Shown here: positions 27,955-38,456 of the stretch, in pieces
Numbering within the stretch: position 1 is the stretch's first letter
Layout: every line of letters begins with the position of its first letter
Assembly (NCBI RefSeq): GCF_001434835.1
Contig: NZ_AZDV01000026.1
Span: forward strand, 186,001 to 250,000
Length of the DNA: 64,000 bases
Source of the DNA: Levilactobacillus acidifarinae DSM 19394 = JCM 15949
GTDB taxonomy: Bacteria > Bacillota > Bacilli > Lactobacillales > Lactobacillaceae
Reading direction: 5' to 3'
The notes under the pieces: model-generated
The model's database searches: none
What the model saw: the letters and a program-made list of their open reading frames with translations, nothing else
What the model was told of the DNA's origin: nothing
Position numbers and translations under genes: made by a program

Positions 27955-28660
27955 ACTCACGGCACCTTTGCAGTCGTATGGTAACCAAGCGACCTTTGAA
28001 CGCCGAACTTCTGGCGATTTTCCGTCCAAGAGCGCCATTATCGGGATGATGGCGGCAGCACTGGGTTACCGCCGCGACGATGACCGTATTCTGGCACTTA
28101 ATGACCTGGTCTTTGCGGTCAGAGTGGACCAAGGAGGCAAGCCCCTGACTGAGTTTCAAACGGTTGAGTGGAAGCAGGGCACCCGTAAGTTGACGCACCG
28201 AGACTATCTCCAGGATGCCGTTTTTATGGTGGCCGTGGGGAGCGAGGATGAAACCACGATAACGCGGATTCATGAGGCACTGCAACGCCCCAAGTTCCAG
28301 TTATTTCTTGGTCGCCGGGCCAGTGTTCCCGCGGGGGTGCTACAAATTCGCGAATTTGCCGATCAGACCCCGATTACGATCTTAAAAAGGCTGGCTTGGC
28401 AGGCGTCGGGCTGGTACCAAAAGCGGTATACCAAGTGGCACCCTCAGGCAGCGACCGTGACGTTAGATATGTACGCGGATGCGGTGTTATTACCCAATAA
28501 GCATCGGGTCATGGTCAGAGACCGAGTTGAGTCATTTGATCAACGTAATCGCCGCTATGGATTTCGACCGTTGGCGACGGAGCGGGTAACGTTGCCCAAT
28601 TCACTGGTTGAAAAGGTTGACCAGGTTGCCACGGAACATGACCCGTTTAGCGTACTTTAG
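27935..28660 (+). CDS. casD: Cas5e (CasD), Cascade subunit binding the crRNA 5' handle
   Basis: This 241-residue Cas5e caps the Cascade filament at the crRNA 5' handle. MKTLTLRLTAPLQSYGNQA and TSGDFPSKSAIIGMMAAALG are strong family motifs, and the C-terminal half contains the usual KHRVMVRDRVESFD. The gene starts inside the end of cas7e, a common arrangement. It would read the same GTGATTC handle in array crRNAs and in the crRNA-like RNA upstream of cas3. Confidence 0.94.
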   Translation: MKTLTLRLTAPLQSYGNQATFERRTSGDFPSKSAIIGMMAAALGYRRDDDRILALNDLVFAVRVDQGGKPLTEFQTVEWKQGTRKLTHRDYLQDAVFMVAVGSEDETTITRIHEALQRPKFQLFLGRRASVPAGVLQIREFADQTPITILKRLAWQASGWYQKRYTKWHPQAATVTLDMYADAVLLPNKHRVMVRDRVESFDQRNRRYGFRPLATERVTLPNSLVEKVDQVATEHDPFSVL

Positions 28661-28675
28661 AAGGGAGTTAGCTGT

Positions 28676-29347
28676 ATGTATCTATCACGAGTTGAAGTTG
28701 ATAGTCGTAATCGTCAAAAAATAAAAGACCTAACTCACTTAGGCGCTTACCATAATTGGGTTGAACAGAGTTTTCCAAAAGAGATTGCCCAAAAGGAACG
28801 TCACCGCCACCTTTGGCGACTGGATAATTTGGGAGGCAAACAATACTTACTAGTCCTCAGTGAAGAGAAGCCGGATATTCAAAAATTAGTGACCTACGGA
28901 GTTACTGGCACGGCTATGATCAAAACCTATGATTCATTCTTAGATAAGATTCAGACGGGCCAGATTATGCAATTTCGATTGACGGCTAATCCTTCGCGTA
29001 AGATTAGTCGTCCGGGTCAAAAACAGGGACGGGTTGTGCCCCACATTACGGTAGACCAGCAACGAAACTGGCTGATTGAGCGGGCTGCGGCAAGTGGGTT
29101 TGAGTTAGTTCAACAAGAAATCGTTGATGAGCCAGAGGCTCCCGTTAGCCGGGCGTTTGATATCGTCGCGCGGGATTGGCCGGTATTACACCATAAAAAG
29201 GAACATAGCGTGCGTCTTAGTCGGGTAACTTTTGAAGGCCTTTTACGGGTAACGGACGTTGAGGCGTTTAAGACCACGTTAACGCAAGGCCTCGGCCGTG
29301 AAAAAGCATTTGGCATGGGTCTGATGACGGTAATTCCGGAAAGGTAG
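28676..29347 (+). CDS. casE: Cas6e (CasE), pre-crRNA endoribonuclease
   Basis: This 223-residue Cas6e cuts pre-crRNA at the base of each repeat hairpin and stays bound to the 3' stem. His26 (in HLGAYHNWVEQ) sits where the catalytic histidine lies in Thermus Cas6e, and the C-terminal glycine-rich loop GLGREKAFGMGLMTV is complete. GAAGGGAG precedes the ATG. The repeat stem-loop CCCCAC-ACGT-GTGGGG and the two degenerate stems upstream of cas3 are its expected substrates. Confidence 0.94.
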   Translation: MYLSRVEVDSRNRQKIKDLTHLGAYHNWVEQSFPKEIAQKERHRHLWRLDNLGGKQYLLVLSEEKPDIQKLVTYGVTGTAMIKTYDSFLDKIQTGQIMQFRLTANPSRKISRPGQKQGRVVPHITVDQQRNWLIERAAASGFELVQQEIVDEPEAPVSRAFDIVARDWPVLHHKKEHSVRLSRVTFEGLLRVTDVEAFKTTLTQGLGREKAFGMGLMTVIPER

Positions 29348-31215
<1,868 letters not shown>

Positions 31216-31244
31216 GAATGCCGATTTAACGGGATTTGTTTAGT

Positions 31245-32922
31245 GTATTCCCCACACGTGTGGGGGTGATTCCCAGTCGACGGGCTGGCGGATCTAAATC
31301 CTTCAGTATTCCCCACACGTGTGGGGGTGATTCTTAGGTGACACGGCTATTGATACGGACGTTGAAGTATTCCCCACACGTGTGGGGGTGATTCCCATGA
31401 AATATCTAATCAAGCCGCCCCAAGGTAGTATTCCCCACACGTGTGGGGGTGATTCTCACCCATCCGTCTAGCTTCGGTCTTGCCGTCTGTATTCCCCACA
31501 CGTGTGGGGGTGATTCTGCACGTCGGATTATACGGACCGAATCGGCCCGGTATTCCCCACACGTGTGGGGGTGATTCTTGTACGTGAAGTACGGGATTCC
31601 GTTTGGCGAGTAGTATTCCCCACACGTGTGGGGGTGATTCCATCACCATCAATCTTAAGGGGGTCTGATTATGGTATTCCCCACACGTGTGGGGGTGATT
31701 CCCAGCCGCACTCTTTGAAAGACGACCATATAAAGTATTCCCCACACGTGTGGGGGTGATTCCAGAAACGCCTAGTGTTTTTGCAACTTGCGTTAGTATT
31801 CCCCACACGTGTGGGGGTGATTCCATTATTTAGTACCTCCGTTCATAGATGCGATTGTATTCCCCACACGTGTGGGGGTGATTCCAAAGTTCTGCTCATT
31901 ATCGCTTAAACGGTTAAGTATTCCCCACACGTGTGGGGGTGATTCTCAGGTTAGCCTTCCGGCCGCCAAGCCATTGGCGTATTCCCCACACGTGTGGGGG
32001 TGATTCTAACACTGACTATGCCATGAAGATAGCTTGGTTGTATTCCCCACACGTGTGGGGGTGATTCTGATTTGCCACGTTATCATATTAAAATTGATGG
32101 GTATTCCCCACACGTGTGGGGGTGATTCCGACGAAAGCGACGGGCGCCCCCGCCGCTTTTTGTATTCCCCACACGTGTGGGGGTGATTCTACTTCAACGA
32201 AATCAATTTTTAGTGTTGATGTGTATTCCCCACACGTGTGGGGGTGATTCCATTAAACCCATGAAATGCAAGAAAACAAGCCGGTATTCCCCACACGTGT
32301 GGGGGTGATTCACTTATCGCCCAACACTTGGCTGGGGGCGATTAGTATTCCCCACACGTGTGGGGGTGATTCTTAGATTAGTCTATAAAATCCAGTTGAC
32401 TCTTAGTATTCCCCACACGTGTGGGGGTGATTCCCACCTTCGGGCTGATCGTAAGACCGACTCGATGTATTCCCCACACGTGTGGGGGTGATTCCTCACG
32501 GTCGGCGGAGTCCATCCGAATTAAAATGTATTCCCCACACGTGTGGGGGTGATTCCGATACCGGTCATCAGGTCCATCATCACCGCCCGTATTCCCCACA
32601 CGTGTGGGGGTGATTCTAAAGGGTTAGGCATTAACTGTCTGGCCCTTTTGTATTCCCCACACGTGTGGGGGTGATTCTAAACGTTGACAAGCCTTTAAAT
32701 AGTATGGTATGTATTCCCCACACGTGTGGGGGTGATTCCGTGGGCGCCCTCAAGTCCGTAGGTGGTCGTTCGTATTCCCCACACGTGTGGGGGTGATTCC
32801 GAAATGTCGCTGGCCAACGAGACGGCTTTTAAGTATTCCCCACATGTGTGGGGGTGATTCCTACGCCCAATCCGAGATGGCAACTAACTATTTGTATTTC
32901 CCACATGCGTGTGGGAGTGAAC
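31245..32922 (+). CRISPR. type I-E CRISPR array, 28 repeats and 27 spacers
   Basis: The repeat is GTATTC, then the palindrome CCCCACACGTGTGGGG, then GTGATTC (28 nt), with a 61-bp period. Repeats start at 31245, 31306, 31367, 31428, 31489, 31550, 31613 and then every 61 bp to 32894. All spacers are 33 nt except spacer 6, which is 35. The first base of the spacer is C or T in 26 of 27 cases, so the true repeat is probably 29 nt with a PAM-derived last base. Repeat 27 has one change; repeat 28 is degenerate with a paired stem change, so the leader lies at the cas2 end. Small reading frames over this region are repeat artefacts. Confidence 0.98.
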
Positions 32923-33061
32923 TTTTACAAAAGAGAATAATTCCTATGCTACTAGGATTGGTTGAGGTTATCATGATTTATACTGATTTCCGAACTTGCT
33001 ATTGTAGAGCCCTGTATGTGAGTAGAGAAAATTAACATTCTCGATGGATCAAACTAAGCAT

Positions 33062-33096
33062 AAAAATGACTGCCAGTCTTCAAACTAGCAGTCATT
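33062..33096 (-). terminator. terminator of the minus-strand gene at 33108
   Basis: Perfect arms AATGACTGC and GCAGTCATT are followed on the minus strand by a T run, right after the stop codon. Confidence 0.75.
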
Positions 33097-33107
33097 ATGA
33101 GTCAAAA

Positions 33108-33446
33108 TTAATCAGCCGAACCAATCAGCTGTCCCCGAACCACATCGTCCCGTTGTTCGTAGGCTAATTGTTGTGCCGGCGTTCGCGGTTGATGCTCATC
33201 GACAGGCGTTAGTGTAATCGTCGAGACCTGTGAACGGCTATTGCGTAATGGCGCTAAGGCTTTCAGGCCGCCATTCGCTTGTGGAATTAGCGTGTAGTGC
33301 CGGTCCCGGAGTGCCGCAAAGTAGGTCTCGTAATTTGGGGCTTCCAAGTATTGGGGGGCTAGGTGGATCACTTCTCCTGTGGCGTGTTCGACAAAAGAGG
33401 GGTCAATCCAAACCGCTGGTGTTTTTAGTTGTTCCTCCATGGTCAT
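33108..33446 (-). CDS. hypothetical protein, 112 residues
   Basis: I do not recognise this protein. It is hydrophilic, with no signal peptide or membrane segment. It opens MTMEEQLKTPAVWIDP and has a tyrosine-rich middle (YLEAPNYETYFAALRDRHY). GAAGGGAAGT lies just before two close in-frame ATG codons. A good terminator follows, and GC and codon use are like those of its neighbours, so the frame is probably real. It stands alone between the array and the ABC exporter genes on the opposite strand. Confidence 0.6.
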   Translation of the reverse strand: MTMEEQLKTPAVWIDPSFVEHATGEVIHLAPQYLEAPNYETYFAALRDRHYTLIPQANGGLKALAPLRNSRSQVSTITLTPVDEHQPRTPAQQLAYEQRDDVVRGQLIGSAD

Positions 33447-33511
33447 ACTTCCCTTCAGTGTTGTGTGATTAATTCTCTTAGAATTAACTTATCCATCTCC
33501 AGTATAGCCAA

Positions 33512-33556
33512 TTAGGCCCCAAGTCACGAGCAAACGGACTTGGGGCCTAACTTTTT
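33512..33556 (+). terminator. strong plus-strand terminator with no obvious plus-strand gene
   Basis: A perfect 14-bp stem TTAGGCCCCAAGTC with an 11-nt loop is followed by CTTTTTAG. The nearest plus-strand transcription unit upstream is the CRISPR array, so it may end pre-crRNA read-through. The rest of 33447-33689 shows nothing else clear. Confidence 0.7.
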
Positions 33557-33689
33557 AGCTTATTTAAGTGATGAGGCTTTCAATTATCTCGCGATAAATT
33601 AGGAACTTACCGGATTGCCTTCACCTATTAAAAGGGTCACACTGAGATTATTAAACCAAAACTAGTTTTGAAAAGGGGTTCATGGACTG

Positions 33690-35384
33690 ATGATTAAACG
33701 GTTATGGCAGCTTGGGGCGGCCCAACGCTGGAAAATGGGGGTTCAACTTTTAGGGCAATGGTTGAGTCGGTTGTTAGTGGTCACGTTGGTCTGGGCCGGT
33801 GCGCAGTGGGCGTTACGGGGCACCGTTAATGTCGGCTTACTCAGTCTAATTGGCATTCAATTAGTCGTTACGGTACTTTACCTGTTGGCGAGTGGCTGGT
33901 TGAGCCGCAACGGGTGGGCGGCCGCGGCCAGTCAGGACCTCCAAGAACAATTTTTAAACGCCACCTTCCGGCCGACGCAGACCACAACCGACGTGATGCA
34001 GGGGCTCCAACAAGACCTCAGCACGTTGCGAGCGGTGACCATCTTTTTTGACACCATCATTCCGACCATCTTGCAACTGATCTTAACCGGGGTAGTGCTG
34101 ATTGGCGTGGTTCTGAGCGTTCACGCCCGGACGGTGGCGATTCCCGTCGGCGGTATTTTATTGTTAGGCATGGGGATGGGCCTGTTACAGGGCCTGGGGA
34201 ACCGGCAAAACCTGGCCTACATTCAAAGTTTTAACCAGATGGGTCAACGGTTTCTCGACGACTTTCTAGGAATGAGTACGCTCATCATGTACCAGCGCCA
34301 ACACCGCTACGCCCGCGACTTTGCGGCCGATTCGGAAGACTACCGGCAAAAGACCATGGGCGTCTTACGCTATCAGCTCCAGTCGCTCACCATCATGGAT
34401 TTTTGCCTGTACGGGGCGATTGGTTATTTCTTACTGGCTCAGGTCAACGCGGTGAAGGCGCACACGTTAGCCTTGAGTACGGCGCTGGGCATCGGTACGC
34501 TAACCGCGGTCTGGCTGATCGACTTTCGGCAGTTTGGGTACTTCATGCACGTCTTCATGTCGACGTTGCCAAAATTACGGCACCTGTTTGCCGTGATCGA
34601 CGCGGCCGCGGCACCCCAGAAAACCGCGGCGGCAGTCACGCTTGACGCGCCGGTCACCCGCTTGCAACTCACCGGCACGGTGGGCCACACTGATCAGCCC
34701 TTACTGACGACGGATTTAACGTTAACGGCGGGGCAACTGGTGGGACTGACTGGCCCCAGTGGGAGCGGGAAAAGCACGTTAGCCCAAACCTTAATGCAAC
34801 GCCAACCGCTTTTAGCCGGGAAGGTGCTGGTCAACGGCACCACGGACCTGGCGACGGTGGCGCCGACCGATTGGTTAACCCATCTAGTCTACCTGGGACC
34901 CACGGCGAAACTTTTTGCCGGCAGCATTCAAGATAACTTATTATTGGGCAATCGGACCGCCGATTGGCAGCAGCGCTTGCACGATCTGGGGCTCTGTCGC
35001 TTCGTGGCGGACTTGCCCGCGGGGTACGCCACCCCGGTCGGCGAAAACGGGGCACAATTGTCGCCGGGTCAACGCCAACAGGTGGCCGTCGCCCGCGCCG
35101 TTTTGGCGAACAAGGACGGGTATGTCTTTGACGAGGTGACGTCCAACATCGATCCGGATAACGCCAATCAGATCTTGGCCGTGATCCAGCAATTGGCCCA
35201 AACCAAGCTGGTACTTCTGATCACGCACCGCCTAGACGACCTGCAACGACTCGACCACTTGGCCTTCTTGACGGATCAACGACTAGTGCAAGGGACCTTT
35301 ACCAGTCTACAAGCGCAGGTCCCGGCGTTTGCCCAATTGGTTCAAGCACAACAACGCTTACTCAAGGAGGTGGCGACTGTATGA
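33690..35384 (+). CDS. ABC exporter half-transporter, CydD-like
   Basis: This 564-residue protein joins an N-terminal six-helix membrane domain (residues 1-300) to an ATPase with Walker A GLTGPSGSGKSTLAQ, signature LSPGQRQQVAVARA, Walker B YVFDEVTSNID and a switch histidine in LLITHRLDDL. The membrane part resembles CydD. In CydDC the pair exports thiols and supports cytochrome bd assembly, but no cydAB lies nearby, so another substrate is possible. AAAAGGGG precedes the ATG. The next gene overlaps by four bases as ATGA, which indicates a heterodimer. Confidence 0.82.
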   Translation: MIKRLWQLGAAQRWKMGVQLLGQWLSRLLVVTLVWAGAQWALRGTVNVGLLSLIGIQLVVTVLYLLASGWLSRNGWAAAASQDLQEQFLNATFRPTQTTTDVMQGLQQDLSTLRAVTIFFDTIIPTILQLILTGVVLIGVVLSVHARTVAIPVGGILLLGMGMGLLQGLGNRQNLAYIQSFNQMGQRFLDDFLGMSTLIMYQRQHRYARDFAADSEDYRQKTMGVLRYQLQSLTIMDFCLYGAIGYFLLAQVNAVKAHTLALSTALGIGTLTAVWLIDFRQFGYFMHVFMSTLPKLRHLFAVIDAAAAPQKTAAAVTLDAPVTRLQLTGTVGHTDQPLLTTDLTLTAGQLVGLTGPSGSGKSTLAQTLMQRQPLLAGKVLVNGTTDLATVAPTDWLTHLVYLGPTAKLFAGSIQDNLLLGNRTADWQQRLHDLGLCRFVADLPAGYATPVGENGAQLSPGQRQQVAVARAVLANKDGYVFDEVTSNIDPDNANQILAVIQQLAQTKLVLLITHRLDDLQRLDHLAFLTDQRLVQGTFTSLQAQVPAFAQLVQAQQRLLKEVATV

Positions 35385-36997
35385 GCCTATTTAAACGGTT
35401 ACTAGTGACCGCTGGCCGCTTGAACTGGGTCCTGGCCGCCAGTATTTTGGCCGGACTCGCCGCCACCGGGTTTCAACTAGGCCTGTTGTGGGGCGGGTTT
35501 ACGGTGTTGTTTCACCCCATCCCGTTCTGGTGGGTCTGGTTACTGGTCCTGGCGTTGGTCGGGGGGCTTTGTCGTTTCGGCGAACAGTATCTGGGACACT
35601 TGGCGGCCTTTAAAATCCTGGCACACCTGCGCAACCTGACCTACCAACAGCTCCTACGTTTAGCCCCCGCCAAGTTGGACGATCAACGCAGTAGCGACGT
35701 CCTCAAACTCCTGGCTCAAGACATCGGGCTGATTGAAATCTTCTACGCCCACACACTGGCCCCGGTGGTGATCGGAAGTCTGACGGCAGTGAGCTTCGTG
35801 ATCATTTTTGGTCTTGCTTCGCCCTGGTTGGGTTTAATTGCTTTGATTGCTTACGCGGGCATTGGTCTGGGGGTACCCCTGGCGACGCACCGACGGTTAA
35901 AACCGCTGACCACCGAGCTCAATGCCCGGGACTTGCAGGAACAACGCCAACTGGCCGAAGCCCTCACGGGACAACGGGAGCTGCAACAGTATCAAGCCAC
36001 GTCCACGCGGTTGGCGCAACTCGACCAAGCCACGCACGCCTACTGGCAGGTGAACCGGCAAAAGGCGTTACGGCAGACCCAAACGGCCGTGATCATGCAG
36101 TTGATCGTGGTGCTGAGCTTGATGGCCGTGATCGGCGTCGTGGTTACGCAACACCTGTCGTTGGTCTGGGCAGTTCTCTTTCCCTTCACGTTCAGCCGGT
36201 TGTTAGCGCTGGGTAATTTACCAGGATCGTTGAGCGGGGGACTTCTCGCCGCGCAAAACGTCTTTGACTTTTTGGACGAAACGCCACGGGTGACGGCGGG
36301 TTCGGCGCAGTTGGGGCCTCTACAACGGACGCAACTGCAGCAAGTGGACTTTGCCTACCCGCAGCGGCCCACGGAGCCCATCTTACGGCACACCGATTTA
36401 ACGGTGACGGCGGGAGAACGCCTCGGCCTGGTGGGTCCCAGTGGGGCCGGTAAGTCGACCATTGTGAAACTCATCATGCGCTGGTACGCGGCCGACCGGG
36501 GGACCGTCACGTTTAACGGTCAAGCCGGCGAGACGTTATCGTTAGCGGCGGTGCGCCAAGCCATCAACTACGTGCCTCAAACTGCACAAATTTTTACCGG
36601 GACGTTACGAGAAAATCTGACCTTACGCGACGAACAATTGACGGATGAGCGGCTCTGGCAGGTCTTGGACTGGCTGGACTTGGCTGCCACCGTACGCCGG
36701 TTGCCCGACCAACTGAACACCCGGGTGTCGCCCAACCGACCGGTACTTTCGGCCGGGGAGGGGCAACGCTTAGAACTGGCCCGGGCACTGGTCCAGCCGA
36801 GTGCCTTATTAATCCTAGACGAGCCCACCAGTAACCTGGACGTGCTTAACGAGGCCCTCATTTTAAAGACGGTGCGGCAGCACTACGCCGGCACCGTCAT
36901 CCTGGTCACCCACCGGCCAAGTTCGTTAGCCCTGTGTGACCGGGTGCTGGCCTTACGGGACGGGCGCTTGGTTCCCGTTGATCGCGGCGCCGTTTGA
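35381..36997 (+). CDS. ABC exporter half-transporter, CydC-like
   Basis: This is the 538-residue partner of the preceding gene. It has a six-helix membrane domain (residues 1-300) and an ATPase with Walker A GLVGPSGAGKSTIVKL, Walker B LLILDEPTSNLD and H-loop ILVTHRPSSL. The signature reads LSAGEGQRLELARA rather than LSGGQ, a modest variation that suggests the two ATP sites are unequal. AAGGAGG lies just inside the end of the first gene. A family role as a CydC-like subunit is likely; the substrate is unknown. Confidence 0.82.
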   Translation: MSLFKRLLVTAGRLNWVLAASILAGLAATGFQLGLLWGGFTVLFHPIPFWWVWLLVLALVGGLCRFGEQYLGHLAAFKILAHLRNLTYQQLLRLAPAKLDDQRSSDVLKLLAQDIGLIEIFYAHTLAPVVIGSLTAVSFVIIFGLASPWLGLIALIAYAGIGLGVPLATHRRLKPLTTELNARDLQEQRQLAEALTGQRELQQYQATSTRLAQLDQATHAYWQVNRQKALRQTQTAVIMQLIVVLSLMAVIGVVVTQHLSLVWAVLFPFTFSRLLALGNLPGSLSGGLLAAQNVFDFLDETPRVTAGSAQLGPLQRTQLQQVDFAYPQRPTEPILRHTDLTVTAGERLGLVGPSGAGKSTIVKLIMRWYAADRGTVTFNGQAGETLSLAAVRQAINYVPQTAQIFTGTLRENLTLRDEQLTDERLWQVLDWLDLAATVRRLPDQLNTRVSPNRPVLSAGEGQRLELARALVQPSALLILDEPTSNLDVLNEALILKTVRQHYAGTVILVTHRPSSLALCDRVLALRDGRLVPVDRGAV

Positions 36998-37074
36998 CGA
37001 CTCACCGAGAAAAGTAGGGGTCTAACGGTTTATTTACCCGTGAGTTGTGGCAAACTAGAAGGTGAGGTGTTGAC

Positions 37075-37917
37075 ATGACAAAAATTGCGTTAATTTCAGA
37101 CGTGCACGGCGACGTAACGGCCTTAAAGGCGGTGGTCGCCGACGCCAGGCAAGCCGGTTGTACGGTTTTTTGGCTGATTGGCGACCTCTTCTTGCCGGGA
37201 CCGGGGGCCCACGACCTGCTGGCGGTGCTGGATCAATTGCCGTTAACCGCGTACGTGCGGGGCAACTGGGAAGATAACCTCTTGGAGGCCATCGACGGGC
37301 CGATTCAACTGGCCCGCCCACGCAAGATCTACCTGGCCATCTTAGGTGACTACGTGCGGGCCCAACTGACGGCGGCCGACATTGATCGGCTGCACCACTT
37401 ACCCCTCACGCAAACGCGAACGGTGGACGGGCTAACGGTTCAGCTCAGCCACAACCTGCCCACGCAAAATTGGGGGAAGACCTTACGACCGGTGGGCGAC
37501 CAGGCGGCCTTCGATCAGCTGGCGGGGCCCACGACGGACGTAGCCGTTTACGGGCACACCCACCAACAGCTGATGCGCTGGAGTAGTGCCGGGCAGCTGA
37601 TCATCAATCCCGGGACCGTGGGAATGCCCTATCCCGACTGGCCGAGCTTCACGACGGACTTGCGGGCCCAGTACGCCATCGTGACCACGCACGGTGTGGC
37701 ACTGCCCACCGTTGACTTTCGGCACGTGGCGTACGACGTTGAGGCAGAATTGGCCCTAGCACGGAACCGCCAACTGCCGTATTTAACGATGTATGCGCGG
37801 CAACTGCGCGAGGGGATGGTCAACACCCACGACGCCACGGCTTTGACCCAGTTGACCACCCAACTAGGCTATAATCGGCGGTTACAAGCGATTTTGACCC
37901 GGTTACACCAGAACTGA
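37075..37917 (+). CDS. calcineurin-like metallophosphoesterase
   Basis: This 280-residue protein has the metal ligands of the metallophosphoesterase fold in order: SDVHGD near the N-terminus, IGDLFLPG, GNWED in place of the usual GNHE/D, an isolated SHN and GHTH. The order and spacing fit the YfcE/DNA-repair phosphoesterase-like group acting on phosphodiesters or phosphomonoesters in the cytoplasm. The last 80 residues are helical and extra. GGTGAGG precedes the start. No partner gene gives a hint of substrate. Confidence 0.85.
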   Translation: MTKIALISDVHGDVTALKAVVADARQAGCTVFWLIGDLFLPGPGAHDLLAVLDQLPLTAYVRGNWEDNLLEAIDGPIQLARPRKIYLAILGDYVRAQLTAADIDRLHHLPLTQTRTVDGLTVQLSHNLPTQNWGKTLRPVGDQAAFDQLAGPTTDVAVYGHTHQQLMRWSSAGQLIINPGTVGMPYPDWPSFTTDLRAQYAIVTTHGVALPTVDFRHVAYDVEAELALARNRQLPYLTMYARQLREGMVNTHDATALTQLTTQLGYNRRLQAILTRLHQN

Positions 37918-37966
37918 CGCGACTAAATCGGTGTTGAAATTCGGTGGGGAAAGGGGCATCCTTAAG

Positions 37967-37990
37967 TTGACAGGATGAAATCGATTTCAT
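37967..37990 (+). promoter_or_regulatory. consensus -35 box with adjoining palindrome upstream of the cupin gene
   Basis: TTGACA at 37967-37972 is followed at 37975-37990 by the perfect 16-bp palindrome ATGAAATCGATTTCAT. No good -10 is seen at 17 bp. The layout suggests a regulated promoter with an operator between the boxes. Confidence 0.5.
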
Positions 37991-38036
37991 AAGCCTATCG
38001 ATGGACGCTTAACTGATGAATGAGGGGATGCGCAAC

Positions 38037-38387
38037 ATGTTTTTTAAAGCAGAGAATTTAAAGTTAGAACGGGTCGACGATAATACGCTACGCCAGGTGG
38101 GCGCACACGGTGAGGGGCTAATGGACGCGTTGGTGATTTTCGAACACGCGGTGCCCGCCGACACGCCGATCCCGTTTCACCACCACGTGCACGTCCAGAC
38201 CACGTACGTGTTGCGCGGTACGTTTTTGTTTGCGGTGAAGTATCCCGACCACACCGAGGTTCAAAAGGTGCAGACCGGCGATAGCATTTATTTCCCCAGC
38301 AACTACGAGCACGGTTGCATTCCGTTAGCCGACGATAGCCGGTTGCTGGACGCCTTTACGCCGATTCGCGAGGACTTCTTACATTAA
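38037..38387 (+). CDS. cupin-domain protein
   Basis: This 116-residue single-domain cupin has the metal-ligand cluster PFHHHVHVQTTYVLRG and the second cupin motif GDSIYFPSNYEHG. Such proteins act as small dioxygenases, isomerases or sensors; the substrate is unknown. I choose the ATG at 38037 because GAGGGG lies nine bases before it, whereas it directly abuts an earlier ATG. It is a single-gene unit with a palindromic promoter region and its own terminator. Confidence 0.82.
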   Translation: MFFKAENLKLERVDDNTLRQVGAHGEGLMDALVIFEHAVPADTPIPFHHHVHVQTTYVLRGTFLFAVKYPDHTEVQKVQTGDSIYFPSNYEHGCIPLADDSRLLDAFTPIREDFLH

Positions 38388-38403
38388 CGACGTGATCACT
38401 AAC

Positions 38404-38439
38404 AAGCGCCATCCCGACAAGATTCGAGATGGCGCTTTT
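38404..38439 (+). terminator. terminator after the cupin gene
   Basis: Arms AAGCGCCATC and GATGGCGCTT are followed by TTT. It lies between convergent genes and may serve both strands. Confidence 0.8.
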
Positions 38440-38456
38440 GTAAGGCGTTAGAAACG

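Noticed and set aside
31410-32883. Reading frames on both strands across the array with repeated SPPHVWGI or NHPHTCGEY units
   Set aside because: They are translations of the CRISPR repeat and have no ribosome sites; the period is the repeat period.
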